Assembly (NCBI RefSeq): GCF_001292705.1
Contig: NZ_LGAK01000016.1
Coordinates: 1-64,000, forward strand
Length of the DNA: 64,000 nucleotides
Reading direction: 5' to 3'
Origin: Marinagarivorans algicola
GTDB taxonomy: Bacteria > Pseudomonadota > Gammaproteobacteria > Pseudomonadales > Cellvibrionaceae
In this document: one piece after another, positions 47,220 to 57,359 of the stretch
Numbering within the stretch: the stretch's first letter is position 1
How the letters are laid out: each line of letters begins with the position of its first letter
The notes under the pieces: model-generated
Told to the model about the DNA's origin: nothing
Databases searched by the model: none
What the model saw: only the letters and a program-made list of their open reading frames with translations
Program-made: the position numbers and the translations under genes

Positions 47220-48476
47220 TTAATAGTCAAATTTAAAATCAACGCCGTCGGTACGCAAATCGAAATTGCGCATCAATGGATCATTTTCAATCCCCATGAG
47301 CCGACGACCAAACGCCATAACATGTTTTGATTCCAAAATCACACCATTAGCATCATCACGTCTCAAGTTATTAGGGTTCAATTTATAGGCTTTTAGGCCG
47401 TCATCTGTTTTACCCACGACACGATCAGTCCAGCTAACGCCTGACTTCATAACAATTGCACTACCAATGGGCCAATGGTCTTTACCACCGCCATCGTTAT
47501 ACCAAGGGGTACGAGCAAAATCAGAAGCAATAAACATATTTAAACGATCTGTGATACCCAACTGTTTAGCAACTTCCCAAGCAAATATAATGGCATTGTT
47601 TGCCTTGGTTAAGCGGCCTGCATGTAAGTTATCGTGATCACTATGGGTATCAAAAGCATTAATGACTGTATCAGCGGACACCGATGTACCCGACTTAAAG
47701 CCCACTAGAGCATAAAGCATTTGCTGGTTGAGATTTTCGCGCATATCAAAGCCGGTAGTATCAACACTTTTGAGCACACGCTTGAATTCAGCAAAGTTAG
47801 GGAAACTTTTATTTGCAATTAAGAAGTCTTCTAAAAAACGCTTATCTGCTGCAATACTAGCCTTGTCCAGGTTATCGCGCGCACGCTTTGTACGGAAGTT
47901 ATCAATCGCTCTAATATCCTCGTCAGGTAAATACTGTTTAGTGCCCGAAACATTAGGCTCTAACAATGTATTAAAGGTCTCAATGTCGCGACCTAAGCGC
48001 GTAGGCACAATCACATCACCACTCGAGAAGGTGCCTCCGTTAACCAATAAAGGCATAGGGAAGTCAGCTTGCAATGTTGCAGCAAAAGAAGCCGATAAGT
48101 TTGGATAACCCGCTTGTGTAGAGCCGGTAAAGTTATATTGCTGGCCCGCATTATGACCATTGGTGTAGCTGTTTACACCGTTAATAACAAGCATTTTGTC
48201 ATGATGCTTTTCAAATAGATCAGCATTATTGGCAAAAGGCGCATAAGCAATATTACCCGCTGTTTCTATGCCCTTGGTTTTAGCCCAATTATTAATAATT
48301 TTACCATTTTTATTCAACTTAGGATCACAATAGCTAGCGACATCCCAAGCACCTCGGACTTGCATCTGAATCAAGAATTGCCCTTGGTAGTCTGTAGGTG
48401 CCGCCCAAAGTCGTGTTGTAGGAGCTGCGGAAGCTAAAGCTATACCACTTAATTTTAATAAATCGCGTCTGTTCAT
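47220..48476 (-). CDS. DUF1501 protein, Tat-type signal (module A)
   Basis: 418 residues. MNRRDLLKLSGIALASAAPTTRLWAAP is a twin-arginine-like signal. AFDTHSDHDN and IASDFARTPWYNDGGGKDHWPIGSAIVMK follow, matching the DTH and GRT-x-N-x-GG-x-DH motifs of DUF1501, a sulfatase/phosphatase-fold family of unknown reaction. It probably acts folded in the periplasm or outside. It begins 11 bases after the cytochrome gene stop and has its own AGGAG. It is therefore paired with the cytochrome lipoprotein. Confidence 0.85.
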   Translation of the reverse strand: MNRRDLLKLSGIALASAAPTTRLWAAPTDYQGQFLIQMQVRGAWDVASYCDPKLNKNGKIINNWAKTKGIETAGNIAYAPFANNADLFEKHHDKMLVINGVNSYTNGHNAGQQYNFTGSTQAGYPNLSASFAATLQADFPMPLLVNGGTFSSGDVIVPTRLGRDIETFNTLLEPNVSGTKQYLPDEDIRAIDNFRTKRARDNLDKASIAADKRFLEDFLIANKSFPNFAEFKRVLKSVDTTGFDMRENLNQQMLYALVGFKSGTSVSADTVINAFDTHSDHDNLHAGRLTKANNAIIFAWEVAKQLGITDRLNMFIASDFARTPWYNDGGGKDHWPIGSAIVMKSGVSWTDRVVGKTDDGLKAYKLNPNNLRRDDANGVILESKHVMAFGRRLMGIENDPLMRNFDLRTDGVDFKFDY

Positions 48477-48487
48477 GATATAGGCTC

Positions 48488-51034
48488 CTATTCAGTAATA
48501 AACTGGTAGTCGGATGACAAGGCTACAAGCACGCCTTTCCAAGCAGCAAATGTAAACTTCGTATCAAAGTTATTTTTATTGCGTTCTCCTGCACACAGGT
48601 AATCGTTACCAATTAACCGTGTGTTACCACGCGCCTCAGCATTTTCTTTAAGTTTTGTAAACAATGCATAAGCCTCGTTAATCGCTTTCGCATTAGGCCC
48701 ATGACGCTCATTTAATAAGCGCTCATGTAAGTACACTAATTGCGCCCTAATCTTAGGTTCTGCTTCATCAGATAGCTCGACTAACGGGAATAAGCTACGC
48801 GTAGCTTTAGGTTTATCAAAATCCTTAAAGGCAATAGAGCAGCTTTCACGGTATGAGTTGGCTTTAACAACATTCATTTTCACAACGTTCATATTGCGGT
48901 CACGCGATTCAATATTAACCGAATCAATGCCACCGAAGGCACCGCTATGATTAGCATCGTATAACCCTGCATTATCAAACAGTGATTTTTGCTTAATGAC
49001 CATTTCTTCAGGCGTTAGCAAGCGGTTACCCGAGTAAGTTAGTGGTGCCTCAGTATTATCACCGGAACCTGCTAAATTATTTGCCCGATACCAGTCAGAC
49101 ATCAGTAAGTTAGCGAGTAAATCTTTCAGGTTCCAATTGCTATTTTTAAATTTCTTCGCAACGTCAACAACAAATTCTTGTTGTTTAACAAGCTCTTCAT
49201 CTGACTTGGTTGCATACAACTTTTCACCAAAAATAGCTGGCCACCAAAATTTGACTACAGCAGGACCAAAGCGAGGGTCCGCAACTAATTTTTCAGCTAA
49301 CCAACGCAAAGGTTCTTCGCCTTGCGGGGTATCCTCGCCATTAAAGCCTGCAGGCAATACGTCGGCATACCAGGTTTGACCGTTTTCATAGAGATCGGTC
49401 TTTTTATAATCTCGGCTAAGTGAGTCAAGCGCTCTATTACCTGTACGGTATAAACCTTTATCGTTAAAATCCTGAAAGCCAGCCGCGATAGGATCCATCG
49501 TAATGTGGCAAATAGTACACGCAGGGTTATTTAATGTAGGGTTCTCGGAGTCATCGGCATCGTCTATATTGACGCGCGGTGCCGAGGCTTCAATGTCATA
49601 ACCTAAGAAGTGGTACATTGTCCAACGTGAACGGGCACGGTTACGGTTAGTCGCCGTAGAAGGATACTTATTAAGATAGGCGATCGATGACAGGATACCA
49701 ACATGCGGAAAATCGAGTAAGCGTGAATTATTCCAGTCTTTAGAAGGCAAGCCATTAGCCGTAGAGACATGCTGGCCTGTATTTTGCCCCTTAACCCATC
49801 GGCCTTTGGCAACCGGTGTTGGGTAATTATACAAACGTGACATCTCATGAGATACCATCGTGTAGTCAGCCGTTAGAATTTCGGTGTATGGCAGATTATT
49901 CTTAACAACATGATGAATAAGCTCTAAAGGCTCTTCGCGAAGCTCACTAACTAAAGCACTATCATAAATAAAGCGATTAGCCTCAGCCTCAACTAACTCC
50001 CTAAATTTAGGGTAGTAGTTCAAAAACCAAAAACGGTAATCAACCCCAAGAATACCGCGCATTAATAGCTGATCATTGGCACCGGTTTTAATAAATTCTC
50101 TAAAGCCATTACCTGTCATCAAACCTTTAAGCTTGGCTTTTAATTCACCATAGTTAGCACCCTTCACGTCTTCTAAATCGGCAACACTCGGTACCCCTTG
50201 ACCAAACAAAATAGAGGCGCGACGATAAACATCTTCGGCTTTACTGCGTCGAATTTGAAAACTCTGAGCTGGTGCACTGCTAGCGGCATCACTAGAGCTA
50301 TCGCCAGTATCAATACCGTGCAGACCCACCAACCATGCTTTGATATCTTTAGCGCAGTTTAGGTTACAAAGGGTAGCGTCTTGCAAAGGCATACTAATGG
50401 CTGTTTTGCTAACCATGGTGCCAACGGTAATAGACGCTAAGAAAGAGGTTTGTCCTGCTCCGCCACCATCGCCCGATGGACCGTGACACAAAACACATTG
50501 CGCAGCATAAAAATCTTTACCGCGCTGTGCTTGCTCAGACAAACCGCCACCCACCGATGAGGCTGCCTGGCTGCTCACACTAGAACTGCTGGCAGGTACA
50601 CTTGCCGCAACGCTGCTCACTGAACTTGCCGAACTCGGAGGGGTTGGTGCATCACAGCGTGCGCCAGAACAAATACAAAGGCTGTTTTCAGTGCCTTTAT
50701 CGCGGCAGCCAGTTGCTTGTGGCCAAGTAACCCGGCACTCAGCGCGATTACTACACTGGCCAGTATTCGTATTAGGTGGCGGAACCATAGTCACCGAAGA
50801 AGACTGTACTGCACTACTCACTGGAGCAGGGGTCGATGAGGCCGGAGCCGGAACTGATGAAGCTGGCACCGACGAGGCAATACTACTAATAGGGTCTGTA
50901 GGCACAGAGCTACTAGAAACAGTATCTTCTCCGGCACAGGCGGCCAATAAAACCGAGGTTAAGGCAATACAACTCAATCGTTGTATTGACTTAACCCAAG
51001 AGGGTGTAAAGGGTTTTCGTATTGTATGAATCAT
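48488..51034 (-). CDS. Cytochrome c / DUF1592-type lipoprotein (module A)
   Basis: 848 residues from ATG 51034 (GAGGTG at good spacing; the longer frame has a GTG without support). Lipobox VLLAACAG at residue 33. A Ser/Pro/Val linker leads to a six-Cys mini-domain (Cys 94, 100, 110, 120, 122, 127), a second poly-Ser/Ala linker, then a heme motif CVLCH at 180-184. The remaining 600 residues are a diverged DUF1592/1588 region with ILTADYTMVSHEMSRLYNY and a heme-type NPACTICHITMDP near residue 510. Poly-Ser linkers are common in secreted Cellvibrionaceae enzymes. The substrate is unknown. It leads the DUF1501 gene. Confidence 0.85.
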   Translation of the reverse strand: MIHTIRKPFTPSWVKSIQRLSCIALTSVLLAACAGEDTVSSSSVPTDPISSIASSVPASSVPAPASSTPAPVSSAVQSSSVTMVPPPNTNTGQCSNRAECRVTWPQATGCRDKGTENSLCICSGARCDAPTPPSSASSVSSVAASVPASSSSVSSQAASSVGGGLSEQAQRGKDFYAAQCVLCHGPSGDGGGAGQTSFLASITVGTMVSKTAISMPLQDATLCNLNCAKDIKAWLVGLHGIDTGDSSSDAASSAPAQSFQIRRSKAEDVYRRASILFGQGVPSVADLEDVKGANYGELKAKLKGLMTGNGFREFIKTGANDQLLMRGILGVDYRFWFLNYYPKFRELVEAEANRFIYDSALVSELREEPLELIHHVVKNNLPYTEILTADYTMVSHEMSRLYNYPTPVAKGRWVKGQNTGQHVSTANGLPSKDWNNSRLLDFPHVGILSSIAYLNKYPSTATNRNRARSRWTMYHFLGYDIEASAPRVNIDDADDSENPTLNNPACTICHITMDPIAAGFQDFNDKGLYRTGNRALDSLSRDYKKTDLYENGQTWYADVLPAGFNGEDTPQGEEPLRWLAEKLVADPRFGPAVVKFWWPAIFGEKLYATKSDEELVKQQEFVVDVAKKFKNSNWNLKDLLANLLMSDWYRANNLAGSGDNTEAPLTYSGNRLLTPEEMVIKQKSLFDNAGLYDANHSGAFGGIDSVNIESRDRNMNVVKMNVVKANSYRESCSIAFKDFDKPKATRSLFPLVELSDEAEPKIRAQLVYLHERLLNERHGPNAKAINEAYALFTKLKENAEARGNTRLIGNDYLCAGERNKNNFDTKFTFAAWKGVLVALSSDYQFITE

Positions 51035-52223
51035 ATGCACCTCAAAATCCGAGTCGCTAATAAGTTGTGAGCGCACTATGTCAGAAAAATCAGCCCATGT
51101 TTGTGAATTAATACCGCCACAATAAATTGGGAAATATTAATTCAATAGGCAGATTCCCAAAAGCTTCAGATCTAGACCTTATGGCACATTCAAGCTGAAT
51201 AAGCTTTAATCTGGGACAAGACATCATGCTAGAAAATATGATGCAATTAAATATTTAACTTATTGTTTTTTTGACTTTATTGTTGACACTTTAAATATAA
51301 TTTTATATCGCATAAATTAAATCCCATAAATTGTATGATTTTCAATCAACCCTTACGAAGGATAGCTTTATAATATTCAATATGATGCTTTTTTTTGTGC
51401 TTTTTTAACACTTAATATGCATATGTAAGCCCTATTAAAGTTTAAATACATGTAATTGCGGCATATGAAAATACACAATATAAAATCAACCTAATATTAA
51501 ATACTCTTAACCAACATAAAATACAGAATAATACCTGATGACCTGCAAACGGTAGAGATGGCGGAAAGGTATCAAAAGGCCTTATGTATAACCTGAGTCC
51601 AATGAAATAAGCGCTATTAAATATTATTTGCAACTATTTATTAGAGGTACCGAATTAAAGATACCGAAATTGTGCGCCAGTGATTGATTAATTGGGGCGC
51701 TCGAGTTCGCGTTCTTACACAGCCTAACTCTTACCTTCTCTACAGGGCTCGGCGTCAATGTTTTGGGGGAAATCCACCAGCACCCTGTAAAATGCGCTTG
51801 GCTAAATAGCGACCGGTTATTTAATAGTAGTAATGACTTTATGAGATAAAAACGCGGCCAGCGGATTAAAAAGTTTTTACTTATTTGTCGGTATTTAAAC
51901 GCATCACTCTGAGACGCGCACATTCAGTATCTGGCCTTGGAGCAAGATGCGCATCTTAGCTTAAGTCAATGAGTTAAATAAAAATTCGTTAAACTTGCAC
52001 ACCCAAGTGCACGAGCTAACCTCAGTGGCAACCTTTAAAAAAACCTCTCGCGGGTGTTAAAAGCGCGTAATTAAAGTAAAGCAGCGACAACCCAAGGGAG
52101 GCTAAGAGGAAGGAGATACATCCAAAGGACTAAACAAGTAATTCAGTAGGTCAACGACAATACATACTCGAGGCAGTATGTATTGCCTAATATAAAACTA
52201 ACGCTTAATACTAAAAGTGAACA
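51035..52223. other. Long AT-rich intergenic region
   Basis: About 1.19 kb with no convincing gene. Frames of 63 and 99 codons on the - strand (51442-51633, 51624-51923) have no signal or family look. AGAGGTACCGAA near 51643 and CTAAATAGCGAC near 51807 echo the ends of the small mobile elements at 54081 and 55331, so a worn copy may lie at about 51630-51818. Confidence 0.45.
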
Positions 52224-54035
52224 CTAAAACAGCTCAGCATTCATAGCCATTAGGTCAGGCGTTTGCGCTTGAATGCGCTTAACCAAAAAGTTTGCCTTGG
52301 GGAGTTCGCGATTAAAGTAGTAAGTACACACATGGCGCTTAGCTTGCAGATAGTCGGCTCCAAACTCTTCATCACTACCGCTTATCGTGGTAGAAGCTTG
52401 AGCCATTTTCAGCCATAAATAAGCATAAGAGACCAACCCTAGCAAGTGCAAAAAGTCAGTTGCACTATCGCCGATCACCTCTGGATTTTTAGCCGCGCGA
52501 AGGCTTAACTCGTCGGCAACAGTAATCACTAACTCTGCTTGCTCAACTAATAGCTTACCCAAGGCTTTAAGCTCATCATTTAACTCGCCCTTGGCAAATA
52601 GAATAACTTCACCCATAAAGGCCTTCAGCCAAGCACTTTTATTGCCAACCACTTTACGGCCTAATAAATCTAGCGCTTGAATACCATTAGTACCCTCATA
52701 AATTTGGGTAATGCGAATATCACGCACATACTGCTCTTGCCCCCATTCACGAATAAATCCGTGGCCGCCAAGCACTTGCTGCCCTTCGATTGCTGCGCTC
52801 AAGGCCATATCACTCATAAAGGCTTTAGCCACGGGAGTTAACAAAGCAACGCGGCCTTCGGCTTCAGCTTTCGCGCTATCGTCTTTGCTGTATTTGGCCA
52901 CATCCAGATACTTAGCCACATATAAATAGAAAGCACGGCCAGCTTCATTGAAGGCACGCATATGCAATAGCATACGCCGTACATCGGGGTGCACGATAAT
53001 GGGATCGGCTTCGAGTTCGGGCTGCTTAACACCCGTCACGCTACGGCTTTGCACCCGATCTTTAGCATAATCACGCGCAGCCTGGTAGCTAGCCTCTGCT
53101 GCCGCAACCCCCTGAATACCTACGGTTAAGCGCTCGTAGTTCATCATGGTAAACATTGCAGCCAAGCCTTTATTGGGCTCACCAACCAACCAACCCTTAG
53201 CGCCATCAAAATTCATCACGCAGGTTGCCGATGCTTTGATACCCATTTTTTTCTCTAATGCGCCACAACTAAAACTGTTGCGCTCGCCTATACTGCCATC
53301 GCTATTGGGGATAAATTTAGGCACTAAAAATAACGATATCCCTCTAGAACCCGCGGGTGCATCAGGCAACTTGGCCAGTACCAAGTGAATAATATTCTCG
53401 GCCATATCGTGCTCACCCCAAGTAATAAAGATCTTGGTGCCGCTCACTTTATAGCTTTGAACCCCATCCGCATTAGCACTTCCTTCTTCGGGAACAGCCT
53501 TTGTGCGAATTAAGCCTAAGTCGGTTCCAGCGTGGGGCTCGGTTAAGTCCATAGCTCCAGCCCATTCACCACTATACATTTTAGGTAAATACAGCTGTTT
53601 TAGTGCTTCACTACCGTGCGCATTTAACGCCAAGCACGCGCCTGCGGTTAACATCGGCGCAAGGCCAAAAGCCATGTTGGCGCCTTGCAGCATTTCCTCA
53701 ACACAGGCCACTAAACTTTTGGGCATGCCCATACCTTCGTAGGCTGGGTCACCGCCTAACGCACCCCAGCCACCCTCACAATAGGCACTGTAAGCTTCAT
53801 TAAAGCCCTCAGGTACTATCACTTTACCGTCAACCAGCTTACTGCCAACCTCGTCGCCTTCGCGATTGATCGGTGCAATCACCTGCTCGCACAGCTTAGC
53901 GGCTTCTTCGAGTATCGCCTTGGCGGTATCTGGATCGGCATCGGTTAGGCCTAACTGCGGCCATAACTCTTGCGCATGAATAATATGCTTCAATAAAAAC
54001 TGAAGATCTAAAGTCGGTGCTTGGTAATCGGCCAT
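52224..54035 (-). CDS. Acyl-CoA dehydrogenase with extended C-terminal domain
   Basis: 603 residues. FAD-dependent first step of fatty-acid beta-oxidation. The N-terminal domain has GWGALGGDPAYEGMGMP. AGAMDLTEPHAGTDLGLIRTKA is near 158 and KIFITWGEHD near 205. The dehydrogenase C-domain reads MNYERLTVGIQGVAAAEASYQAAR, with AAIEGQQVLGGHGFIREWGQEQYVRDIRI and QIYEGTNGIQALDLLGRK later. A further helical domain of about 120 residues ends it, as in the long AcdB-type proteins of Pseudomonas. GAGGGC precedes the ATG. No partner genes are beside it. Confidence 0.95.
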   Translation of the reverse strand: MADYQAPTLDLQFLLKHIIHAQELWPQLGLTDADPDTAKAILEEAAKLCEQVIAPINREGDEVGSKLVDGKVIVPEGFNEAYSAYCEGGWGALGGDPAYEGMGMPKSLVACVEEMLQGANMAFGLAPMLTAGACLALNAHGSEALKQLYLPKMYSGEWAGAMDLTEPHAGTDLGLIRTKAVPEEGSANADGVQSYKVSGTKIFITWGEHDMAENIIHLVLAKLPDAPAGSRGISLFLVPKFIPNSDGSIGERNSFSCGALEKKMGIKASATCVMNFDGAKGWLVGEPNKGLAAMFTMMNYERLTVGIQGVAAAEASYQAARDYAKDRVQSRSVTGVKQPELEADPIIVHPDVRRMLLHMRAFNEAGRAFYLYVAKYLDVAKYSKDDSAKAEAEGRVALLTPVAKAFMSDMALSAAIEGQQVLGGHGFIREWGQEQYVRDIRITQIYEGTNGIQALDLLGRKVVGNKSAWLKAFMGEVILFAKGELNDELKALGKLLVEQAELVITVADELSLRAAKNPEVIGDSATDFLHLLGLVSYAYLWLKMAQASTTISGSDEEFGADYLQAKRHVCTYYFNRELPKANFLVKRIQAQTPDLMAMNAELF

Positions 54036-54755
54036 AATGCCCTCGCATGAGTGAGTCTATTTATTAACACTAATAACATCGTAACTATTCAGAGGTACCG
54101 AAATTGAGCACTCATGAATCATTCACTGGGCCGTTCAAACCATCGGCGACTTTGTGCTCCTCGACTGTGTGCTCCTGCAAAATCTAATCTTGCCTATCCC
54201 AGTGCAGGTGCAAAGCCTAACGCTTGTCTTCCCTGAAAAGCCCAGCATAGATACCCAGAACATAGCCCATCAGCACCCGATAAGGTGAGATTTGTCAGTT
54301 TGGCCGAATAGTTACATAACATCTATCAATCAAGTGTACGTCACTGCAAGCCAATAGGTACAATGGCAAGCCAAAACCCGGTAGGCTACATAAAACAATG
54401 GCGCACTAAACCACAAAGGCTAAGCGATATTTACACAAGCTATAATTTGACTGATTACGCTAACAGCACTCAAACCATCAACTCACCGCTCAAGCCAACA
54501 TTGAACACTCAAATTTTACACCCACCACGCGAGTGCAGCCTTTTGAGATGGCAATCTCTTGAAAATACCACTCCTAGAAAGGCATCACCACCCCCTAAAA
54601 CCGTTCAAAAAACAACCGAATGGATATTAATTATGCAAGCAATCGACCGCGTAAATAATCAACCGTGTAAATAATCAGTCGTGCAGCAGCGAACCTTGCA
54701 TGTGCTGAGCTCATCTACAACACAGAGATATAGACATTATTAGCCAGCAGCTAGG
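54036..54755. other. Intergenic region holding a small mobile element
   Basis: About 720 bases. It contains the 235-bp element listed next. A 103-codon frame at 54363-54674 on the + strand has no ribosome site and a low-complexity Thr/Pro/Asn make-up and is not called as a gene. Confidence 0.5.
54081..54315. mobile_element. IS66-like non-autonomous element (MITE), 235 bp
   Basis: The ends GTAACTATTCAG (54081-54092) and CCGAATAGTTAC (54304-54315) are inverted repeats matching at 11 of 12 bases. They are flanked by a perfect 8-bp duplication, ATAACATC, at 54073-54080 and 54316-54323. No frame for a transposase is present. Ends opening GTAA with 8-bp target duplications are known for IS66-family elements. 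Its ends align in reverse with those of the element at 55331-55490. Confidence 0.88.
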
Positions 54756-55238
54756 CTAGTCAAAGCTCACACCGCCAGTCTTGGTATTATAAAATACTGT
54801 AACCGCTGGCAACTTATTATGATGATACGAGAACTGGCAACGCACAGAACCTGTTTTAGACTCTGGTGCCGCACGCCAATAGTGCCGGGCACCTGCTATG
54901 CTCGGCGGCTGTACTATTAAATGCTGCCATAACGCTTGACAGTCTTGCAAACTGGCGGCCGAGTTAGTATCTAGCCCCATCACAACCCCAGTTTTACTAA
55001 AGCGTAGAGGGCTATAATCGGCTCCTCCTACGGCCCATTTAGCCTGCTGCAGTTTAACCGCACTACTCAGTGCTGCAGCACTTAGGTTGGCCTGCGTACG
55101 CGCCGCCAGCTCTTGTGCTCCTTGCTGCTGAGTCATAATGACAGCAGCCGCAGAGCCGGCCAAGGTGACGCTAGCAATCACTTCCACCATAGCCATGCCC
55201 GCCTGACGCCGTGTAAAAAGAGATCCAAAAGTACGCAT
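54756..55238 (-). CDS. Orphan prepilin-like protein
   Basis: 160 residues from ATG 55238 (the frame from 55277 adds 13 hydrophobic residues unlike a leader). MRTFGSLFTRRQAG is a prepilin leader with cleavage before MAMVEVIASVTLAGSAAAVIM, Glu at +5. The rest is a small domain with two Cys (LQDCQALW, SVRCQFSY) and a YWRAAPES stretch, loosely like minor pilins. No pilus genes adjoin it. A mobile element lies just upstream. Function unassigned beyond prepilin-like. Confidence 0.7.
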   Translation of the reverse strand: MRTFGSLFTRRQAGMAMVEVIASVTLAGSAAAVIMTQQQGAQELAARTQANLSAAALSSAVKLQQAKWAVGGADYSPLRFSKTGVVMGLDTNSAASLQDCQALWQHLIVQPPSIAGARHYWRAAPESKTGSVRCQFSYHHNKLPAVTVFYNTKTGGVSFD

Positions 55239-55911
55239 AATCAAAACCAAGCCATAAAAGCAGAACCATTGAGGCAATAGTTAAAAAGGGTTAAAAGTGA
55301 TGGAGGTGAGCCCTTAATAAAAGAAGTATTGTAACTATTCAGCCAAGCTGAAAAACTTACCTGATAGGATGCTGATGGATTATTTTCTGGGCATGTCAAT
55401 GCCCAGAGCGCTTCTGTAGCGTCCATGGATGGCCTGAGCAGTCCAGACAATACTTCTTCAGTGCCCAATTCGGTACCTCTGAATAGCTACGAAGTCTTTA
55501 TGATAAGCAGACACTATTCAATAGAGCTGTCACTTAAAAAGAGCTGCCATACCCACATCGTATCGAGTTTCAATAATATCGATACTTCGGAGGGGATTCT
55601 GTGCGTCAATTATCAGCTCTTTAAAAGGTTATAAGTACCCGCTCTATTTATTGCGACAACATCTTGGCGCCCCTCACTTACAGCAAATATCTCAATACAC
55701 GATAATCGCACACAAAATATGGATTTTAGCCTTCCACAATGCATTAACGGCTATCGTATATTGAAATATATTACTCACTTCTGAGCACTTAAATACTCCC
55801 TAAAACAGCGTTAAATTAAGTCATTGAGTGAGTCACTCGCCACTCTTGACGGGTGCCCTATAAGATGATGTAAAGCTTACGCCTAAATAACTGGCAACGT
55901 AGAAAACAAAA
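55239..55911. other. Intergenic region with a small mobile element
   Basis: About 670 bases between the prepilin-like gene and the terminator of module B. Apart from the 160-bp element at 55331-55490 no gene is seen. The segment 55500-55860 is plain AT-rich DNA. Confidence 0.5.
55331..55490. mobile_element. IS66-like non-autonomous element (MITE), 160 bp
   Basis: The ends GTAACTATTCAG (55331-55342) and CTGAATAGCTAC (55479-55490) are inverted with one mismatch. Flanks GAAGTATT and GAAGTCTT look like an 8-bp target duplication with one change. The interior has TGCTGATGGATTATTTTCTG and a hairpin GGGCATGTCAATGCCC. It is the same family as 54081-54315 in opposite orientation, and 39217-39280 matches its left end. 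Confidence 0.82.
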
Positions 55912-55942
55912 AACCAATCTCAAGATGTACTTGAGATTGGTT
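55912..55942 (-). terminator. Terminator after module B
   Basis: AACCAATCTCAAG pairs perfectly with CTTGAGATTGGTT around five bases, followed on the - strand by a T-rich run. It lies 22 bases after the DUF1552 stop. Confidence 0.87.
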
Positions 55943-55963
55943 ACGACCTCATTAAATAATAGG

Positions 55964-57358
55964 CTAAACGCGAATACCAAGCTCATGAATACGGCCTTCA
56001 CCGCGCCAATCGATTTTACCAAACCCACTATCTGGTAATCCAAAACAATTAGCAATAGAGGTGAGTAGCTCTGTATGACGGCGATTATCTTTAGGGTTAA
56101 TACTAATCAACCTATTGGTATTAAACATACCGCCAGCATTACCAATCAGCACATCCGTGCAATTATTTAAGGTATGATTTTTCCCATCTTGATGTGATTG
56201 CATCCAATAAATCAGTGAGCTATCCATTAAATTACCACCTTGGCCGTCTGGAGTACTGACCAATTGATCAACAAGATAGTTAATATTCTGAGCGCAGCGT
56301 ACGCCCGCATTTAAAACCTCATCATACTCCGCCGTTGCAACACTTCGGTTATTGACATCTACTTTATGACTTGCGCTACCATGGCGATGAAAGTGTCCCT
56401 GATCAAGAGTCACAACACGCGAAACATCACAACTGAAAGCTTGCGCTCCTATATCCATATAAGCTTTGATAATATCTTGGTTGCGATCGAGATCAGCAAC
56501 GCCATAGCGATACTCTTCCGTAAGAAATTTACTACTCGCATCGCTCTCGGGTAATAAGCTATGCTTGCTTTTACTAGGCTTAGAGACTGCACAATGGCTA
56601 CCCCCCTGATCGACTTGTTGCTGTAAATCTAAGGTCTTAATCAGGCTATTCAGACTCTCTAGGTGAGCTTCTAACCTTAATTTATCATCTTGCCCTAAAC
56701 GTGCAAAAAGCTCTTTATAACGCTCATGAGTATGCTTTAATACTTGCTCACGCTTTTTTTGCAACTGATCTTCACGTGTCATCATCGAGCCATTAGGCTT
56801 GCCTATATTCGATAAGATTTGATCAAAGGCCGTGTAAGGATTTTTAATCGGAAAGTTGGGTTGGCTATGCCCAAAATGACTGAGCGGATTGTATTGATTT
56901 TTACCTTGTATTGATAAAGAAATACTTTTTCGCACTGTATTCGCGCCAATCACATTGGCAATATGCTGATCAATGCTAATACCAGCAGCAAATTTCGTCG
57001 TTTTACGATCTCCGACATAAGGCTGCCCGGTCAATGCAGCCAGTTCAACAGCTTCATGTGTACCGCCATTAGCTGCATGCGTAAGGCCTCGAATAATCGT
57101 CATTCGCTCGCGGTGTTTTTCAAGGGGTTTTAATATTTTCTTAAAAACGGCTGTACCGTTGCTATTAATATCGCACCATTCGTTAGGGATAGTGCCCAAA
57201 CCATTAAAAACAATAAATAAACGCTTAGGCACACCCTGCGATGTTAACCCTGCATCAGCCGCAAGTGCTTGCTGACCTGCAAAATACTCCAACCAAGGCA
57301 AACCCAATGAAAGGCCGCTCGCTTTAATAAAATCACGTCGATCTAAAAGCTTTTTCAT
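55964..57358 (-). CDS. DUF1552 protein (module B)
   Basis: 464 residues from ATG 57358, one base after the preceding stop (TAATATG), so translation is probably coupled. MKKLLDRRDFIKASGLSLGLPWLEYFAGQQALAA is a Tat-like signal. PKRLFIVFNGLGTIPNEWCDIN and RGLTHAANGGTHEAVELAALTGQP are typical of DUF1552. SRVVTLDQGHFHRHGSASHK and DSSLIYWMQSHQDGKNHTLNNC carry His residues that may bind metal. A long helical segment near residues 205-260 is rich in Lys/Arg/Gln. No enzyme activity is established for this family. Confidence 0.87.
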   Translation of the reverse strand: MKKLLDRRDFIKASGLSLGLPWLEYFAGQQALAADAGLTSQGVPKRLFIVFNGLGTIPNEWCDINSNGTAVFKKILKPLEKHRERMTIIRGLTHAANGGTHEAVELAALTGQPYVGDRKTTKFAAGISIDQHIANVIGANTVRKSISLSIQGKNQYNPLSHFGHSQPNFPIKNPYTAFDQILSNIGKPNGSMMTREDQLQKKREQVLKHTHERYKELFARLGQDDKLRLEAHLESLNSLIKTLDLQQQVDQGGSHCAVSKPSKSKHSLLPESDASSKFLTEEYRYGVADLDRNQDIIKAYMDIGAQAFSCDVSRVVTLDQGHFHRHGSASHKVDVNNRSVATAEYDEVLNAGVRCAQNINYLVDQLVSTPDGQGGNLMDSSLIYWMQSHQDGKNHTLNNCTDVLIGNAGGMFNTNRLISINPKDNRRHTELLTSIANCFGLPDSGFGKIDWRGEGRIHELGIRV

Positions 57359-57359
57359 A

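Noticed and set aside
51442-51923. Two small - strand frames in the long gap after module A
   Set aside because: Low-quality composition, overlapping each other, with no ribosome site, signal or family look.
54363-54674. 103-codon frame on the + strand
   Set aside because: No ribosome site; Thr/Pro/Asn-rich with no recognisable domain, next to a mobile element.
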